Positions 1 through 7,263 of a stretch of 29,536 nt of DNA are shown piece after piece (the stretch's first letter is position 1; each line of letters begins with the position of its first letter). Location of the stretch: contig CAZJQD010000044.1 of assembly GCA_964548165.1 (NCBI GenBank), positions 1-29,536 on the forward strand, read 5' to 3'. The position numbers and the translations under genes are program-made. The notes under the pieces were generated by a model. It was not told the origin of the DNA. It saw nothing but the letters and a program-made list of their open reading frames with translations, and ran no database searches. The DNA is from CAZJQD01 sp964548165 [NCBI: uncultured bacterium] (GTDB taxonomy: Bacteria > UBA8481).

Positions 1-40
1 AAAAAAAGCGGCCGAGCTTGGGGGTCGCCGCTCGGCCGCT
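1..40 (-). terminator. Rho-independent terminator of the secreted-protein gene
   Basis: Read on the minus strand, a perfect 11-bp stem (AGCGGCCGAGC at 40-30 pairing with 17-7) with a 12-base loop is followed directly by seven T (7-1). It lies 38 bases past the stop codon of the gene ending at 79. A second, weaker hairpin with one mismatch (about 47-67) precedes it. The stem plus T-run is textbook for intrinsic termination and closes the module on its downstream side. Confidence 0.93.
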
Positions 41-78
41 GGTTGCTCCGGAAGCTTTTGGCTCCCGGAAACCCTTAT

Positions 79-990
79 CTAATCAAGACCAACGCGATCG
101 ACGAGAATCGCGGAGTCGGCCCACGAATCGCCGGCGTCCATGACCTCGATCCGGACCGTGTAGTTTCCGGGAGCGAAGTAGAGCGGTCCGCTCGAACCGA
201 CGAGCCAGCCCGTCTGGTACCCATTCTGCGTGCGCCCATCGTTGATGTAGCTCGGCAATCCGGTTACCGGGACATGGGCTGACGTATTCACGGCTTCTCC
301 CAGGGAGAACGTCGCCGTTCCGTCCGCGTTGGAGATGAGGACGATAGTCGACTGGTCGTTGAACTCCGGTCCTGAGCCGCTCCCCATCTGCTCGCTGGCC
401 CACTCCGTCGAGACGAAGTTATACAGCACGTTGAACGTATTGGTGGTGGCCACGGCCACCGTGAAATTCTGCTCGATCATTCCGTAGGCGGAAGCGTCCC
501 AGGGGCCGGTGTGAGCCACGGCGAAGGCGCCATCCACGGATCCGACGGCAGGAGTGATGCTTCCGAAGGAGGTAACTCCCCCGATGGCGTTGATGGCCGT
601 CCAGCCGGTCAGGTCGGTGGTGAATTCACCGTTGGTAATGAGGGGAACTACCTGGCCGCCACCGCCCTGTCCGGGGGGAGTTCCGCCCTGGCCGGGGGGC
701 GTGCCGCCCTGGCCGGGAGCCGTTCCACCCTGGCCGGGAGGAGTGAAGGGAGGGCCGCCGCCGTTGCCGTTGCCGTTGCCGTTCCCGGGGGCGCCTCCGA
801 TGACTCCGGAAGGCTCGGGAACCAGGTTCACCGCGACTCCCTCCATCGCCGCTTCGGAGAGAACGATGTCCGAGGAAGCCAGGAGCGCATCTACCGTGAC
901 ATCGGCGGTAGCAGATGAGATGGCTGGCGTAACAGCCACAAGCGCGAAGAGCATAAGAACAGAAGTTGCTCCCCAGAAGATCCTCGTCAT
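79..990 (-). CDS. Secreted Gly/Pro-rich repeat protein with C-terminal beta-sandwich-like domain
   Basis: The function is not known. The 303-residue product starts with a Sec signal peptide (MTRIFWG, then a hydrophobic core, cleavage probably after ISSATA). Next come a low-complexity linker of Gly-Asn repeats and four PGQGGTP-like heptads, then about 190 residues beginning ITNGEFTTDLTGWT and ending near DSWADSAILVDRVGLD. That pattern resembles galactose-binding or choice-of-anchor beta-sandwich modules of extracellular proteins. There is no cysteine and no recognisable C-terminal sorting signal. I chose ATG 990 because AAGG lies 8 bases upstream; in-frame ATGs at 996 and 1011 are alternatives, and 1011 would leave almost no leader after the sigma-54 start site. 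The gene is transcribed alone, from a sigma-54 promoter to a strong terminator, beside genes for a C39 peptidase and a beta-barrel. I infer it is the exported substrate of that module. Confidence 0.8.
   Translation of the reverse strand: MTRIFWGATSVLMLFALVAVTPAISSATADVTVDALLASSDIVLSEAAMEGVAVNLVPEPSGVIGGAPGNGNGNGNGGGPPFTPPGQGGTAPGQGGTPPGQGGTPPGQGGGGQVVPLITNGEFTTDLTGWTAINAIGGVTSFGSITPAVGSVDGAFAVAHTGPWDASAYGMIEQNFTVAVATTNTFNVLYNFVSTEWASEQMGSGSGPEFNDQSTIVLISNADGTATFSLGEAVNTSAHVPVTGLPSYINDGRTQNGYQTGWLVGSSGPLYFAPGNYTVRIEVMDAGDSWADSAILVDRVGLD
662..783 (-). repeat. In-gene tandem repeats: four 21-bp units and four GCCGTT hexamers
   Basis: Four imperfect 21-bp units (662-682, 683-703, 704-724, 725-745) encode the heptad PGQGGTP and variants. 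At 760-783 the hexamer GCCGTT occurs four times and encodes Gly-Asn pairs. Both arrays are in frame, so copy-number change would alter linker length without a frameshift. They form the flexible linker between signal peptide and C-terminal domain. Confidence 0.9.
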
Positions 991-1022
991 GTTCATCACC
1001 TTGCCTTTCATGCCTCGTGTAT

Positions 1023-1040
1023 AAGCAAGGTTGGTGCCAA
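1023..1040 (-). promoter_or_regulatory. Sigma-54 (-24/-12) promoter
   Basis: On the minus strand the sequence TTGGCAC-CAACC-TTGCTT matches the RpoN consensus TGGCAC-N5-TTGC, with exactly 10 bases between the invariant GG and GC. Transcription would start near 1013, giving a leader of about 23 bases before ATG 990. The window also encodes a sigma-54-dependent activator at 2761-4110 on the same strand, which makes a chance match less likely. Confidence 0.87.
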
Positions 1041-1081
1041 ATAATACTGACGCTGAAAATGATGGAGTTAGCGGCGTAAAT

Positions 1082-1164
1082 GTATCCGAGTGGAGACATC
1101 AAATGCCATCCGACTAGTCAAAATCATTGATAAAAGGAAAGTTACATCGTCTCCGCTCGGAGAC
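1082..1164 (-). promoter_or_regulatory. Paired dyad sites, candidate upstream activator sites
   Basis: Two related 16-bp dyads lie at 1082-1097 (GTATCCGAGTGGAGAC) and 1149-1164 (GTCTCCGCTCGGAGAC). They agree at 12 of 16 positions, the differences being mostly in the central spacer; the second has perfect 6-bp arms. Their centres are about 76 and 143 bases upstream of the predicted sigma-54 start, the usual range for enhancer sites of NtrC-type activators. The 1149-1164 copy could instead be a weak hairpin after the beta-barrel gene, but it has no T-run. Binding by the 2761-4110 regulator is inference. Confidence 0.6.
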
Positions 1165-1192
1165 TCTCGTTTTGATAAAGTGGGCGGTGGGG

Positions 1193-2038
1193 TCAGCGCA
1201 AGGAGTAGGTGAGCCCTAGAGCGATGACGGCGTCGGCGGCATTGTCCGTCATGCCAAACGACGAGCTCCAATCCATGCGCCAGCGGTCCGCTACGGCCCA
1301 GTTGACGCTCCCTCCCACGCGGATGACATCGCGATCGGTACCCGCGATCTGGACTCCCCGAAGGCGCGTATGGCCGATGACATCGCCGGCGGTATAGACG
1401 CTCGCGCGAAGCCGGGGATGAAACATCATGGAGAGTCCCATGCGGAATCGGAAGTCCTCTCCGGGTTCCACCTTTCCAAATCCCGTGAAGCTTCGCGGAA
1501 TGGTCCACTGGTGTCCGGCGTAGAAGAAGAGCGCGGCCGGGTCGATCACCTTGACGTAGGTGAGCCCGGGCGCGACCTTGTAGAATCCGTCACCAAGCAG
1601 TCTCCGGTCTTCGTAGGTGTTCTTTCCGGTGGGATACACGCCGTCCACGGTGACCATCACCCGCCAGTCCTCGCGTCCCACGAGATCGTACGAAACCTGC
1701 GAGAAGATGTCGCCTATACCCTCCTGGTCCGTGCTGTGCAGGAGAAACGGGAAGACGGTGCGTTCCTGCTCGATGTAGGAATAGGGTCCTTCCACGTAGA
1801 ATTCGAGCCGCCGGGTCGGAGCGAATCTCAGGTTGAGGATCCCGTCCACGCGGCGGTCCCAGTCGTTGCCGCTGCGATCAACCATGAACTGGAGCCTGGT
1901 GCCGACATCGATCTTTCCCGCTTCCAGAACGCTGCTCTGCTGCGGGATATACCATTCCTGCGCTCGCGCTCCGGTGATACCGGCCACCAGGACCGACGCG
2001 ACGACAAGGGATCGCAGGAATGGGCCGACACAGGTCAT
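1193..2038 (-). CDS. Outer-membrane beta-barrel protein (MetA-pathway/transporter-like)
   Basis: The 281-residue product has a clear signal peptide (MTCVGPFLRSLVVASVLVAG, cleavage after ARA). The mature part alternates polar and hydrophobic residues in strand-like blocks with many aromatics (for example LEFYVEGPYSYIEQERTVFP, ALFFYAGHQWTIPRSF). It ends LGLTYSLR, so the last strand is typical of a beta-barrel although the final residue is Arg rather than the usual Phe. Size and pattern recall the phenol-MetA-pathway-like outer-membrane family, a structural label that implies no phenol metabolism. ATG 2038 is supported by AGGGG just upstream. It begins 7 bases after the C39 peptidase stop, so the two are co-transcribed. 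It may be the outer-membrane pore or anchor for the secreted protein encoded downstream. Confidence 0.82.
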   Translation of the reverse strand: MTCVGPFLRSLVVASVLVAGITGARAQEWYIPQQSSVLEAGKIDVGTRLQFMVDRSGNDWDRRVDGILNLRFAPTRRLEFYVEGPYSYIEQERTVFPFLLHSTDQEGIGDIFSQVSYDLVGREDWRVMVTVDGVYPTGKNTYEDRRLLGDGFYKVAPGLTYVKVIDPAALFFYAGHQWTIPRSFTGFGKVEPGEDFRFRMGLSMMFHPRLRASVYTAGDVIGHTRLRGVQIAGTDRDVIRVGGSVNWAVADRWRMDWSSSFGMTDNAADAVIALGLTYSLR

Positions 2039-2045
2039 ATATCCC

Positions 2046-2747
2046 CTATTTCGGCAGAGCATTGGAAAACGTGACCGATTGAAGCGAGGAAGTGTAGAGC
2101 GAGATCGGCGCGATCTCGGCGATCCGGGCGACGGTCTCCGATTCATCCCGGCGCAGGAAGAGCTGCCCAGCATCATTCTTCCACGCCAGGAACGGCTTTC
2201 GGCTGACCGCCAGGATCACCCGGTCGCCCTCCTCCCACACCCGGTCGAAATGGGAGACGGGTACCCGAACGTGGCCATAGGCCGGATCGGACATGTACAC
2301 CCAGCCGTTCTCAGCCCCCTGGATCACCACGAAATGGAGGAACTCCTTGTACAGCTGAACTCGGCAGATGATGGGCTGAAGCTTCGAGAGCGCCGCGAGC
2401 GCATCGCCAGCGGTCGCTGCCTGCATCGTCACCGCCCGAAAGCCCTCCTGGCGGGCCACCTTTTCCAGGTCGGCGGCGGAAAGCGGGTGAATCTCCATCT
2501 GCCCCGCCGCGTTCACGTGATAGCGCGTGGTGTCGGAGAAGATGACCTGGAGCACCTCGGACTCGGAGGTGGGCTTGCCGAGCGCGGTCAGCAGGGTGGC
2601 GAGCGCGGCGGCGCCGCAGGTAAACTCGTGAGCCTGGCGGGACATGCCGAGCGTGCGCAGTTCATGAATGCTCATTGGCTGACGCGGCGTCACGTACGTG
2701 CATCCGGCCAGGCAGAGACCGAGGGCGAGCCACAGCGACACGGCCAT
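2046..2747 (-). CDS. C39-family cysteine peptidase, lipoprotein
   Basis: The product is a 233-residue papain-like peptidase of family C39, which in other systems processes leader peptides or assists export. The signal peptide ends in lipobox LAGC (Cys16). The catalytic triad is intact: Cys44 in EFTCGAAALATLL, His138 in FLHFVVIQG and Asp154 in YMSDPAYGHV. There is no ABC transporter domain, so it is the stand-alone type, comparable in architecture to FapD of the Fap amyloid system. ATG 2747 gives the full lipoprotein signal; no good ribosome site is visible, but the gene starts 13 bases after the response-regulator stop. It is anchored on the periplasmic side of a membrane and lies between the regulator and the beta-barrel genes. 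A role in maturing or exporting the secreted protein at 79-990 is inference. Confidence 0.88.
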   Translation of the reverse strand: MAVSLWLALGLCLAGCTYVTPRQPMSIHELRTLGMSRQAHEFTCGAAALATLLTALGKPTSESEVLQVIFSDTTRYHVNAAGQMEIHPLSAADLEKVARQEGFRAVTMQAATAGDALAALSKLQPIICRVQLYKEFLHFVVIQGAENGWVYMSDPAYGHVRVPVSHFDRVWEEGDRVILAVSRKPFLAWKNDAGQLFLRRDESETVARIAEIAPISLYTSSLQSVTFSNALPK

Positions 2748-2760
2748 GATCGGCCGGGCG

Positions 2761-4110
2761 TCAGCCACGGATGCGGTATTTGCTGATAAGACGCAGGAGG
2801 GCGGTACGGCCCATGCCGAGCTTTCGCGCGGCCTCGGTGGTGCTCCCTCCGGTCTCGGCGAGCGCGGACGCGATGACGGACCGCGTCCATTCCTCGATGA
2901 CCCGATCCTTGGCCTTTCGAAAGGGCAGCGCGTTCCCCGGGGCGGAATCCGGGTCAAGATGAACGGGCTCGATCCGAATCCCGTGAAGCGGGGACTCACC
3001 GCTCCCTCTCAGGACGGCAAGAGCGCGCGTCAGTCCGCGCTCGAGGTGATTCGCCAATTCGCGCACGTTGCCGCTCCAGGCGCGCGTCATCATGCCCGAG
3101 AGCGCCTCGGGCGAGATCTGTATGGACGCCTTCAGGTCATGACGGCGCTGCATCCGGTCGAGCAAGGCGCGCGCGATCACGGGGACGTCCTCCGGGCGGT
3201 CTCGCAGCGGAGGCATCTCGATCCGGAGCACGTTGAGACGGAAATAGAGATCCTTCCGGAACTTGTCCGCGGCGATGAGATCTTCCACCCTGGCGTTGGT
3301 GGCGGCGATGATCCGGGCATCCGTCTTCACCGACTTCTCCGCTCCCAGCGGCCAGATCTCCCTCGTCTCGATCGCTCGCAGGAGCTTCGGCTGGAGTTCG
3401 ATCGGCATGGAATCGATCTCGTCGAGGAAGATCGTGCCCCGATTCGCCAGCTCGAATCGCCCCTTCTTCCTCGCGTGCGCCCCGGTGAACGCCCCCTTCT
3501 CATGCCCGAAGAGCTCGCTCTCGACTAGGTCCCGTGGCAAGGCCCCCAGGTTGACCGGAACGAAGGAACGCAAGTCGGCGAACGCTAGCTGGTGTATTGC
3601 CGCGGCGGCCATCTCCTTGCCGGTCCCGGTTTCGCCGGTGATGAGGACCGGCGTCGCACTCGCCGCGGCCGCATCGATGTCGGCATAGACCCGCTTCATC
3701 CCTGCGCTGATGCCGACGAGCTCGCCTCGCCCCGCGCTGGCCGCGGCGTCCCGGAGCTTCAGCTTGCGATCGACCTCCCTGAGATGCAGGACGAGCTCGT
3801 CCGGATCGAAGGGCTTGGCAAGATAGGCGCGGGCGCCGCGGCGCATGGCTTCCACGGCGGAGGGAACCGATCCGTACGCTGTCATGACGATCATCTCGAG
3901 CCCGGCGGAAATCGCCCGGGCTCGACCGAGGAGCTCGACGCCGTCCATGTCGGGGAGCCGGACATCGGTCACGAGGACATCGGCCGATGTCACGTGAACG
4001 AGCGAGGCCTCGGCGCGATCCACGGCGGTCACCGACCAGCCCTCTCCCTCCAGGACCGCCACGAGTCCCGAGCGCAACGCCGCGTCGTCCTCCACCATCA
4101 GGATCTTCAT
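2761..4110 (-). CDS. Sigma-54-dependent response regulator (NtrC family)
   Basis: The product is a 449-residue activator with three parts. The receiver spans about 1-118, with phospho-acceptor Asp49 in [11 protein letters not shown] and a KPF motif near 99-101. The AAA+ domain has Walker A GETGTGKE (159-166), the sigma-54 contact loop GAFTGA (206-211) and Walker B FLDEID (228-233). The C-terminal helix-turn-helix is of Fis type ([25 protein letters not shown]). All catalytic motifs are intact. ATG 4110 overlaps the kinase stop as ATGA, so the two are translationally coupled and form a cognate pair. The obvious target is the sigma-54 promoter at 1023-1040. The combination of a kinase and an NtrC-type regulator of secreted proteins resembles PrsK/PrsR of PEP-CTERM systems, although no exosortase is present here. 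Confidence 0.96.
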   Translation of the reverse strand: MKILMVEDDAALRSGLVAVLEGEGWSVTAVDRAEASLVHVTSADVLVTDVRLPDMDGVELLGRARAISAGLEMIVMTAYGSVPSAVEAMRRGARAYLAKPFDPDELVLHLREVDRKLKLRDAAASAGRGELVGISAGMKRVYADIDAAAASATPVLITGETGTGKEMAAAAIHQLAFADLRSFVPVNLGALPRDLVESELFGHEKGAFTGAHARKKGRFELANRGTIFLDEIDSMPIELQPKLLRAIETREIWPLGAEKSVKTDARIIAATNARVEDLIAADKFRKDLYFRLNVLRIEMPPLRDRPEDVPVIARALLDRMQRRHDLKASIQISPEALSGMMTRAWSGNVRELANHLERGLTRALAVLRGSGESPLHGIRIEPVHLDPDSAPGNALPFRKAKDRVIEEWTRSVIASALAETGGSTTEAARKLGMGRTALLRLISKYRIRG

Positions 4111-5726
4111 GCCCTCACCGGAATCCATACCCGAAATCTCGCTCCGCCGCCTTCTTCCGGAGGGCGGTTCTCGGCAGTGAGCCTGCCGCCGAGCGATTCG
4201 CAGGTACGCCTCGCGATCGTCAGGCCCAGGCCCGTGCCCGCGGCGCGCGTCGTGTAGAACGCCTCGAAGAGTCGCTCCGGATCCTCGCCGAGACCGGGGC
4301 CATTATCCTCGAACAGGAATTCGAGACGACCCTCGGTCTCCCGGGCCCGAAAGTCAAACCGGGCGCCGGCAGGCAGGATGTCCCGGGCGTTCTCGAGGAG
4401 GTTGACGACGATCTCCTGGATCTGATCCACGTCGGCCTGGAGGGTGGGAAGCATCTCGGGCAGATCAACATGGAACGATATGGTCTTCTCGTTGAATCCT
4501 TCCTCGAAGAGCGCCACCACGGTCCGGAGGATTTCCAGCGGTTCCACGGAACCCGTGGGCGCGGAGCGCTGTCTCGAGAAGCCCAGGAGGAGCCGGACCG
4601 TGCGGGCGATGCGGTCGACCTGGGCAGAAATGATATCCAGGCCGGTCGCGGCCGGCACGGCGTCCTCGGGAAGATGTTTCCGGATCACCTTGAGGTGCGC
4701 CTTGATGGCGCCCAGGGGATTGTTGATCTCGTGAGCCACGGTCGCGGCGAGCCGTCCGATGATCGCCTGGCGCTCGGCCTCCGCCAGCGCCTGTTCCATC
4801 CGACGGAGATCGGTGAGATCCCGGCACCCGACGATCGCGCCGCGGTTGGAGGTGGAGACGGAATGTGGGGAAGTGGTGATGCCCCAGAGTCTCCCTCCTT
4901 CCCCGAAGGTCTCCACGCGGTGTTGGGGTTCTCCCGATACGAGGCATTCCGTGATCGGATCGCGCCCGACGAAACGGAAGACGCCCCGGTAATCGCGCCC
5001 GGTCACATCCTCCCCGAACGACTCGCGCGCCGCCGCGTTCACTGCGAGAATGTGTCCGGCGGAATCCACGAGCATGAGGGGGGAAACGATCGAGGAAAAG
5101 AGGCTGGAGGCCCGCGCGCGCTCCGCTTCGAGTTCCGCGAGCTGCCCGATCCGCCCGAGCGCTCCGCCGACGAATCGGGAGAGCACGTTGAGGGCTTCGA
5201 GTTGCTCGGCGTCCGCGAGGGGCTTGTCGAGAATGAAGACCGCCCAGCTCTCCACCTGCCGCCCGAAGGACAACGGGGTCCAGAGCAGGCGGCCAGCGTT
5301 CTCCGCCGCGCTTGATCTCCCAGGAAGTCCGGCGGGTGAATCGAGGCCATAGCGCGAAGCCGCTACCTGCCGCAGGGCCGCCTCGTCCTCCGCACCAAGG
5401 TTTCGAAGCGCCAGGAGCTCTCCGTCCGGGGTCCAGGCGCCGGCGCGCTCGGCCCCGAGCATCCAGCATCCCTGCTCCAGGAATGTCCGGCCGACGTCCG
5501 CGGGCAGGTCCAACCCGTCGTAGCGTTCCAGCAAGCTCAGGATGTCGGAGAAGTCGGGAGTGGGACGGACATGGGGACGGGTTGTCACAGCCCGAGGCGA
5601 GGAGCCTGTGCAACCTGGAAAACCATCGTCATCATGAGACGAAAGAATACCCCCGGCCATACCCGGGGTGCCAAGGGTAAATCCAGGCGAACTTGACACG
5701 ACCGTGACCTCTTGCGCCAGATCCAC
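4107..5726 (-). CDS. Soluble GAF-PAS sensor histidine kinase
   Basis: The product has up to 539 residues. A GAF-like region (about 60-195) precedes a PAS domain (about 205-305), then HisKA with the phospho-acceptor His332 in [12 protein letters not shown]. HATPase_c follows, with NLLENARD (N box), DNGPGLG (G1) and [11 protein letters not shown] (G2). No transmembrane segment is visible, so the signal is probably cytoplasmic. The stop overlaps the response-regulator start (ATGA). The start is uncertain: GTG 5726, ATG 5660 and GTG 5588 are in frame and none has a convincing ribosome site. The first 50 or so residues look non-conserved, and a 5- to 6-bp GC hairpin lies around 5650-5670, so the true start may be 5660 or 5588 with the rest a leader. 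Confidence 0.92.
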   Translation of the reverse strand: MDLAQEVTVVSSSPGFTLGTPGMAGGILSSHDDDGFPGCTGSSPRAVTTRPHVRPTPDFSDILSLLERYDGLDLPADVGRTFLEQGCWMLGAERAGAWTPDGELLALRNLGAEDEAALRQVAASRYGLDSPAGLPGRSSAAENAGRLLWTPLSFGRQVESWAVFILDKPLADAEQLEALNVLSRFVGGALGRIGQLAELEAERARASSLFSSIVSPLMLVDSAGHILAVNAAARESFGEDVTGRDYRGVFRFVGRDPITECLVSGEPQHRVETFGEGGRLWGITTSPHSVSTSNRGAIVGCRDLTDLRRMEQALAEAERQAIIGRLAATVAHEINNPLGAIKAHLKVIRKHLPEDAVPAATGLDIISAQVDRIARTVRLLLGFSRQRSAPTGSVEPLEILRTVVALFEEGFNEKTISFHVDLPEMLPTLQADVDQIQEIVVNLLENARDILPAGARFDFRARETEGRLEFLFEDNGPGLGEDPERLFEAFYTTRAAGTGLGLTIARRTCESLGGRLTAENRPPEEGGGARFRVWIPVRA

Positions 5727-5751
5727 TTGCTCTGTAGCCTAGATGGGTAAC

Positions 5752-5824
5752 GGGGATGGAGTCCCCCATAACCGCCGAAGGGCTGATGACTCCTACCAAG
5801 GCCATCGATTCGCCCGCGTAGGAG
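5752..5824 (+). ncRNA. Fluoride riboswitch (crcB motif) with alternative hairpin
   Basis: The stretch GGGGATGGAGTCCCCC then ATAACCGCC-GAAG-GGCTGATGACTCCTACC follows the fluoride-aptamer consensus closely. P1 is GGGG 5752-5755 with CCCC 5763-5766. The loop GGAGT (5758-5762) pairs as a pseudoknot with ACTCC (5789-5793). P2 is GCC 5774-5776 with GGC 5781-5783, and the conserved CTGATG lies at 5783-5788. CTCCTAC (5790-5796), which contains most of the pseudoknot strand, is perfectly complementary to GTAGGAG (5818-5824), so an alternative hairpin can compete with the fluoride-bound fold. No T-run follows, so the readout may be Rho-dependent or at translation. The next gene is a CLC-F fluoride exporter, the expected target. 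The stretch 5825-5946 holds a 16-codon ORF (5883-5933) of unknown relevance and no clear ribosome site. Confidence 0.95.
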
Positions 5825-5946
5825 ATCTGTCCCCTCAGTAGCGACGGCTCTCGCGAGACTGACTGGAGTGGGAGCATTTCTCATGCGCGTTCACGAGCCT
5901 GAACCGCACGGCGATTCCATGTCGTGCTCATGATGCGAGTCCAATC

Positions 5947-7263
5947 ATGAAGCGCGCGCGCGCGGAACTTCTCGACCTGGTCCCACAGCTCCTCAAGTGG
6001 CTGATCCTGGCCACCGTCATCGGCGCTCTCTGTGGCACCGCGTCCGCGGCCTTCCTCGCCTCCCTGGATTGGGCAACGGATTGGCGGGAATCCCACACCT
6101 GGATCATCGCCTTCCTGCCTCTCGCGGGATTCGCCGTCGGCTGGATCTACCATCGCCTCGGACGCAGGGCGGAAGGGGGCCACAATCTCATCCTCGACGA
6201 GATCCATTCCCCCGAGAACAAGATCCCCCTCCGGATGACGCCGCTCGTCTTTTTCGGCAGCGTTGTCACCCACCTCTTCGGAGGCTCGGCCGGGCGAGAA
6301 GGCACCGCGATCCAGATGGGCGGATCGCTCGCCGATCAGCTTTCGCGCCCCCTCCGGCTTTCCCAGGGAGATCGCCGGATCGTCCTGATGGCCGGCATCA
6401 GCGGAGGATTCGCCTCGGTCTTCGGGACACCCCTGGCGGGAACGGTCTTCGGCCTCGAAGTCCTGGCGCTCGGTCGCATGCGCTATGAGGCCCTCTTCCC
6501 CTGCCTCATAGCGGCCATCACGGGCCACCTGGTCACCCTGGCCTGGGGCATCCACCACAACGCCTACCACGTCTCCCTGGCCCCGGCGATCTCCGAGGCG
6601 GGCATCCTCTATGCCTGCCTGGCCGGCGCCGCCTTCGGAACGGTGGGGATGCTCTTCGCCAAGGCCACGCACGCCGCGTCGAGTTACTTCCGTAACCTGG
6701 TGCGCTACCCACCGCTTCGTCCACTGCTCGGCGGATCGATCGTCGCCGTGCTGGTCTTCGCGTCAGGAACCACGAAGTACATCGGGCTCGGCATCCCGAC
6801 GATCCAGGAATCGTTCCTGGTGCAACTGCCGCCCTGGGACTTCGCGGCCAAGTTCGCGATGACGGTCATCACGCTCGGCGCCGGCTTCAAGGGCGGCGAG
6901 GTAACGCCGCTCTTCTACATCGGCGCCACGCTCGGCAATGCGCTGTCGCACGTCCTCGCCCTGCCCGTTCCGCTCCTTTCGGGCATGGGCCTGGTGGGCG
7001 TTTTCGCCGGAGCCGCCAACACTCCCCTGGCCTGCACGCTCCTGGGGATCGAGCTTTTCGGCGCCGATGTCTCTCTCTACATGGCCATCGCCTGCGTCGT
7101 CAGCTACCTCTTCTCAGGCCACGCGGGGATCTATCCTTCGCAGAGAATTGGTGCGAGCAAGCACCAGAACCGCGGGCACGAGGAAGGGGCGACACTCCTC
7201 AGCCTGCATGAGCCGCCGCCTGGCGGACACGCTGGCGAGGACAAAGCCGGAGGGGTTGTCTAG
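5947..7263 (+). CDS. clcF: CLC-F type fluoride/proton antiporter
   Basis: The 438-residue protein is an integral membrane CLC with about ten hydrophobic helices, and exports fluoride in exchange for protons. It has the fluoride-subclass versions of the CLC signatures: GGSAGREGTAIQMGGS (about 114-129) in place of the chloride-type GREGP segment, SGGFASVFGTPLAGTVFGLEVL, and GAGFKGGEVTPLFYIGATLGN (about 316-336) where chloride CLCs have GGxFxP. No C-terminal CBS domains are present, as expected for CLC-F. The tail after SQRIGASKH is about 35 residues, hydrophilic and probably dispensable. ATG 5947 is the only sensible start, because in-frame codons upstream contain no ATG, GTG or TTG start close by. 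The fluoride riboswitch 150 bases upstream fixes the substrate assignment more firmly than the protein alone. Confidence 0.95.
   Translation: MKRARAELLDLVPQLLKWLILATVIGALCGTASAAFLASLDWATDWRESHTWIIAFLPLAGFAVGWIYHRLGRRAEGGHNLILDEIHSPENKIPLRMTPLVFFGSVVTHLFGGSAGREGTAIQMGGSLADQLSRPLRLSQGDRRIVLMAGISGGFASVFGTPLAGTVFGLEVLALGRMRYEALFPCLIAAITGHLVTLAWGIHHNAYHVSLAPAISEAGILYACLAGAAFGTVGMLFAKATHAASSYFRNLVRYPPLRPLLGGSIVAVLVFASGTTKYIGLGIPTIQESFLVQLPPWDFAAKFAMTVITLGAGFKGGEVTPLFYIGATLGNALSHVLALPVPLLSGMGLVGVFAGAANTPLACTLLGIELFGADVSLYMAIACVVSYLFSGHAGIYPSQRIGASKHQNRGHEEGATLLSLHEPPPGGHAGEDKAGGVV

Noticed and set aside
1149-1164. Terminator after the beta-barrel gene
   Set aside because: The 6-bp stem has no following T-run and has a second related copy at 1082-1097, which fits a protein-binding site better.
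3987-5315. 442-residue plus-strand reading frame
   Set aside because: It is antisense to the kinase and regulator genes, whose catalytic motifs are intact on the minus strand.
5881-6672. 263-residue minus-strand reading frame opposite the fluoride exporter
   Set aside because: It is antisense shadow; the plus strand carries the CLC signatures and a matching riboswitch.
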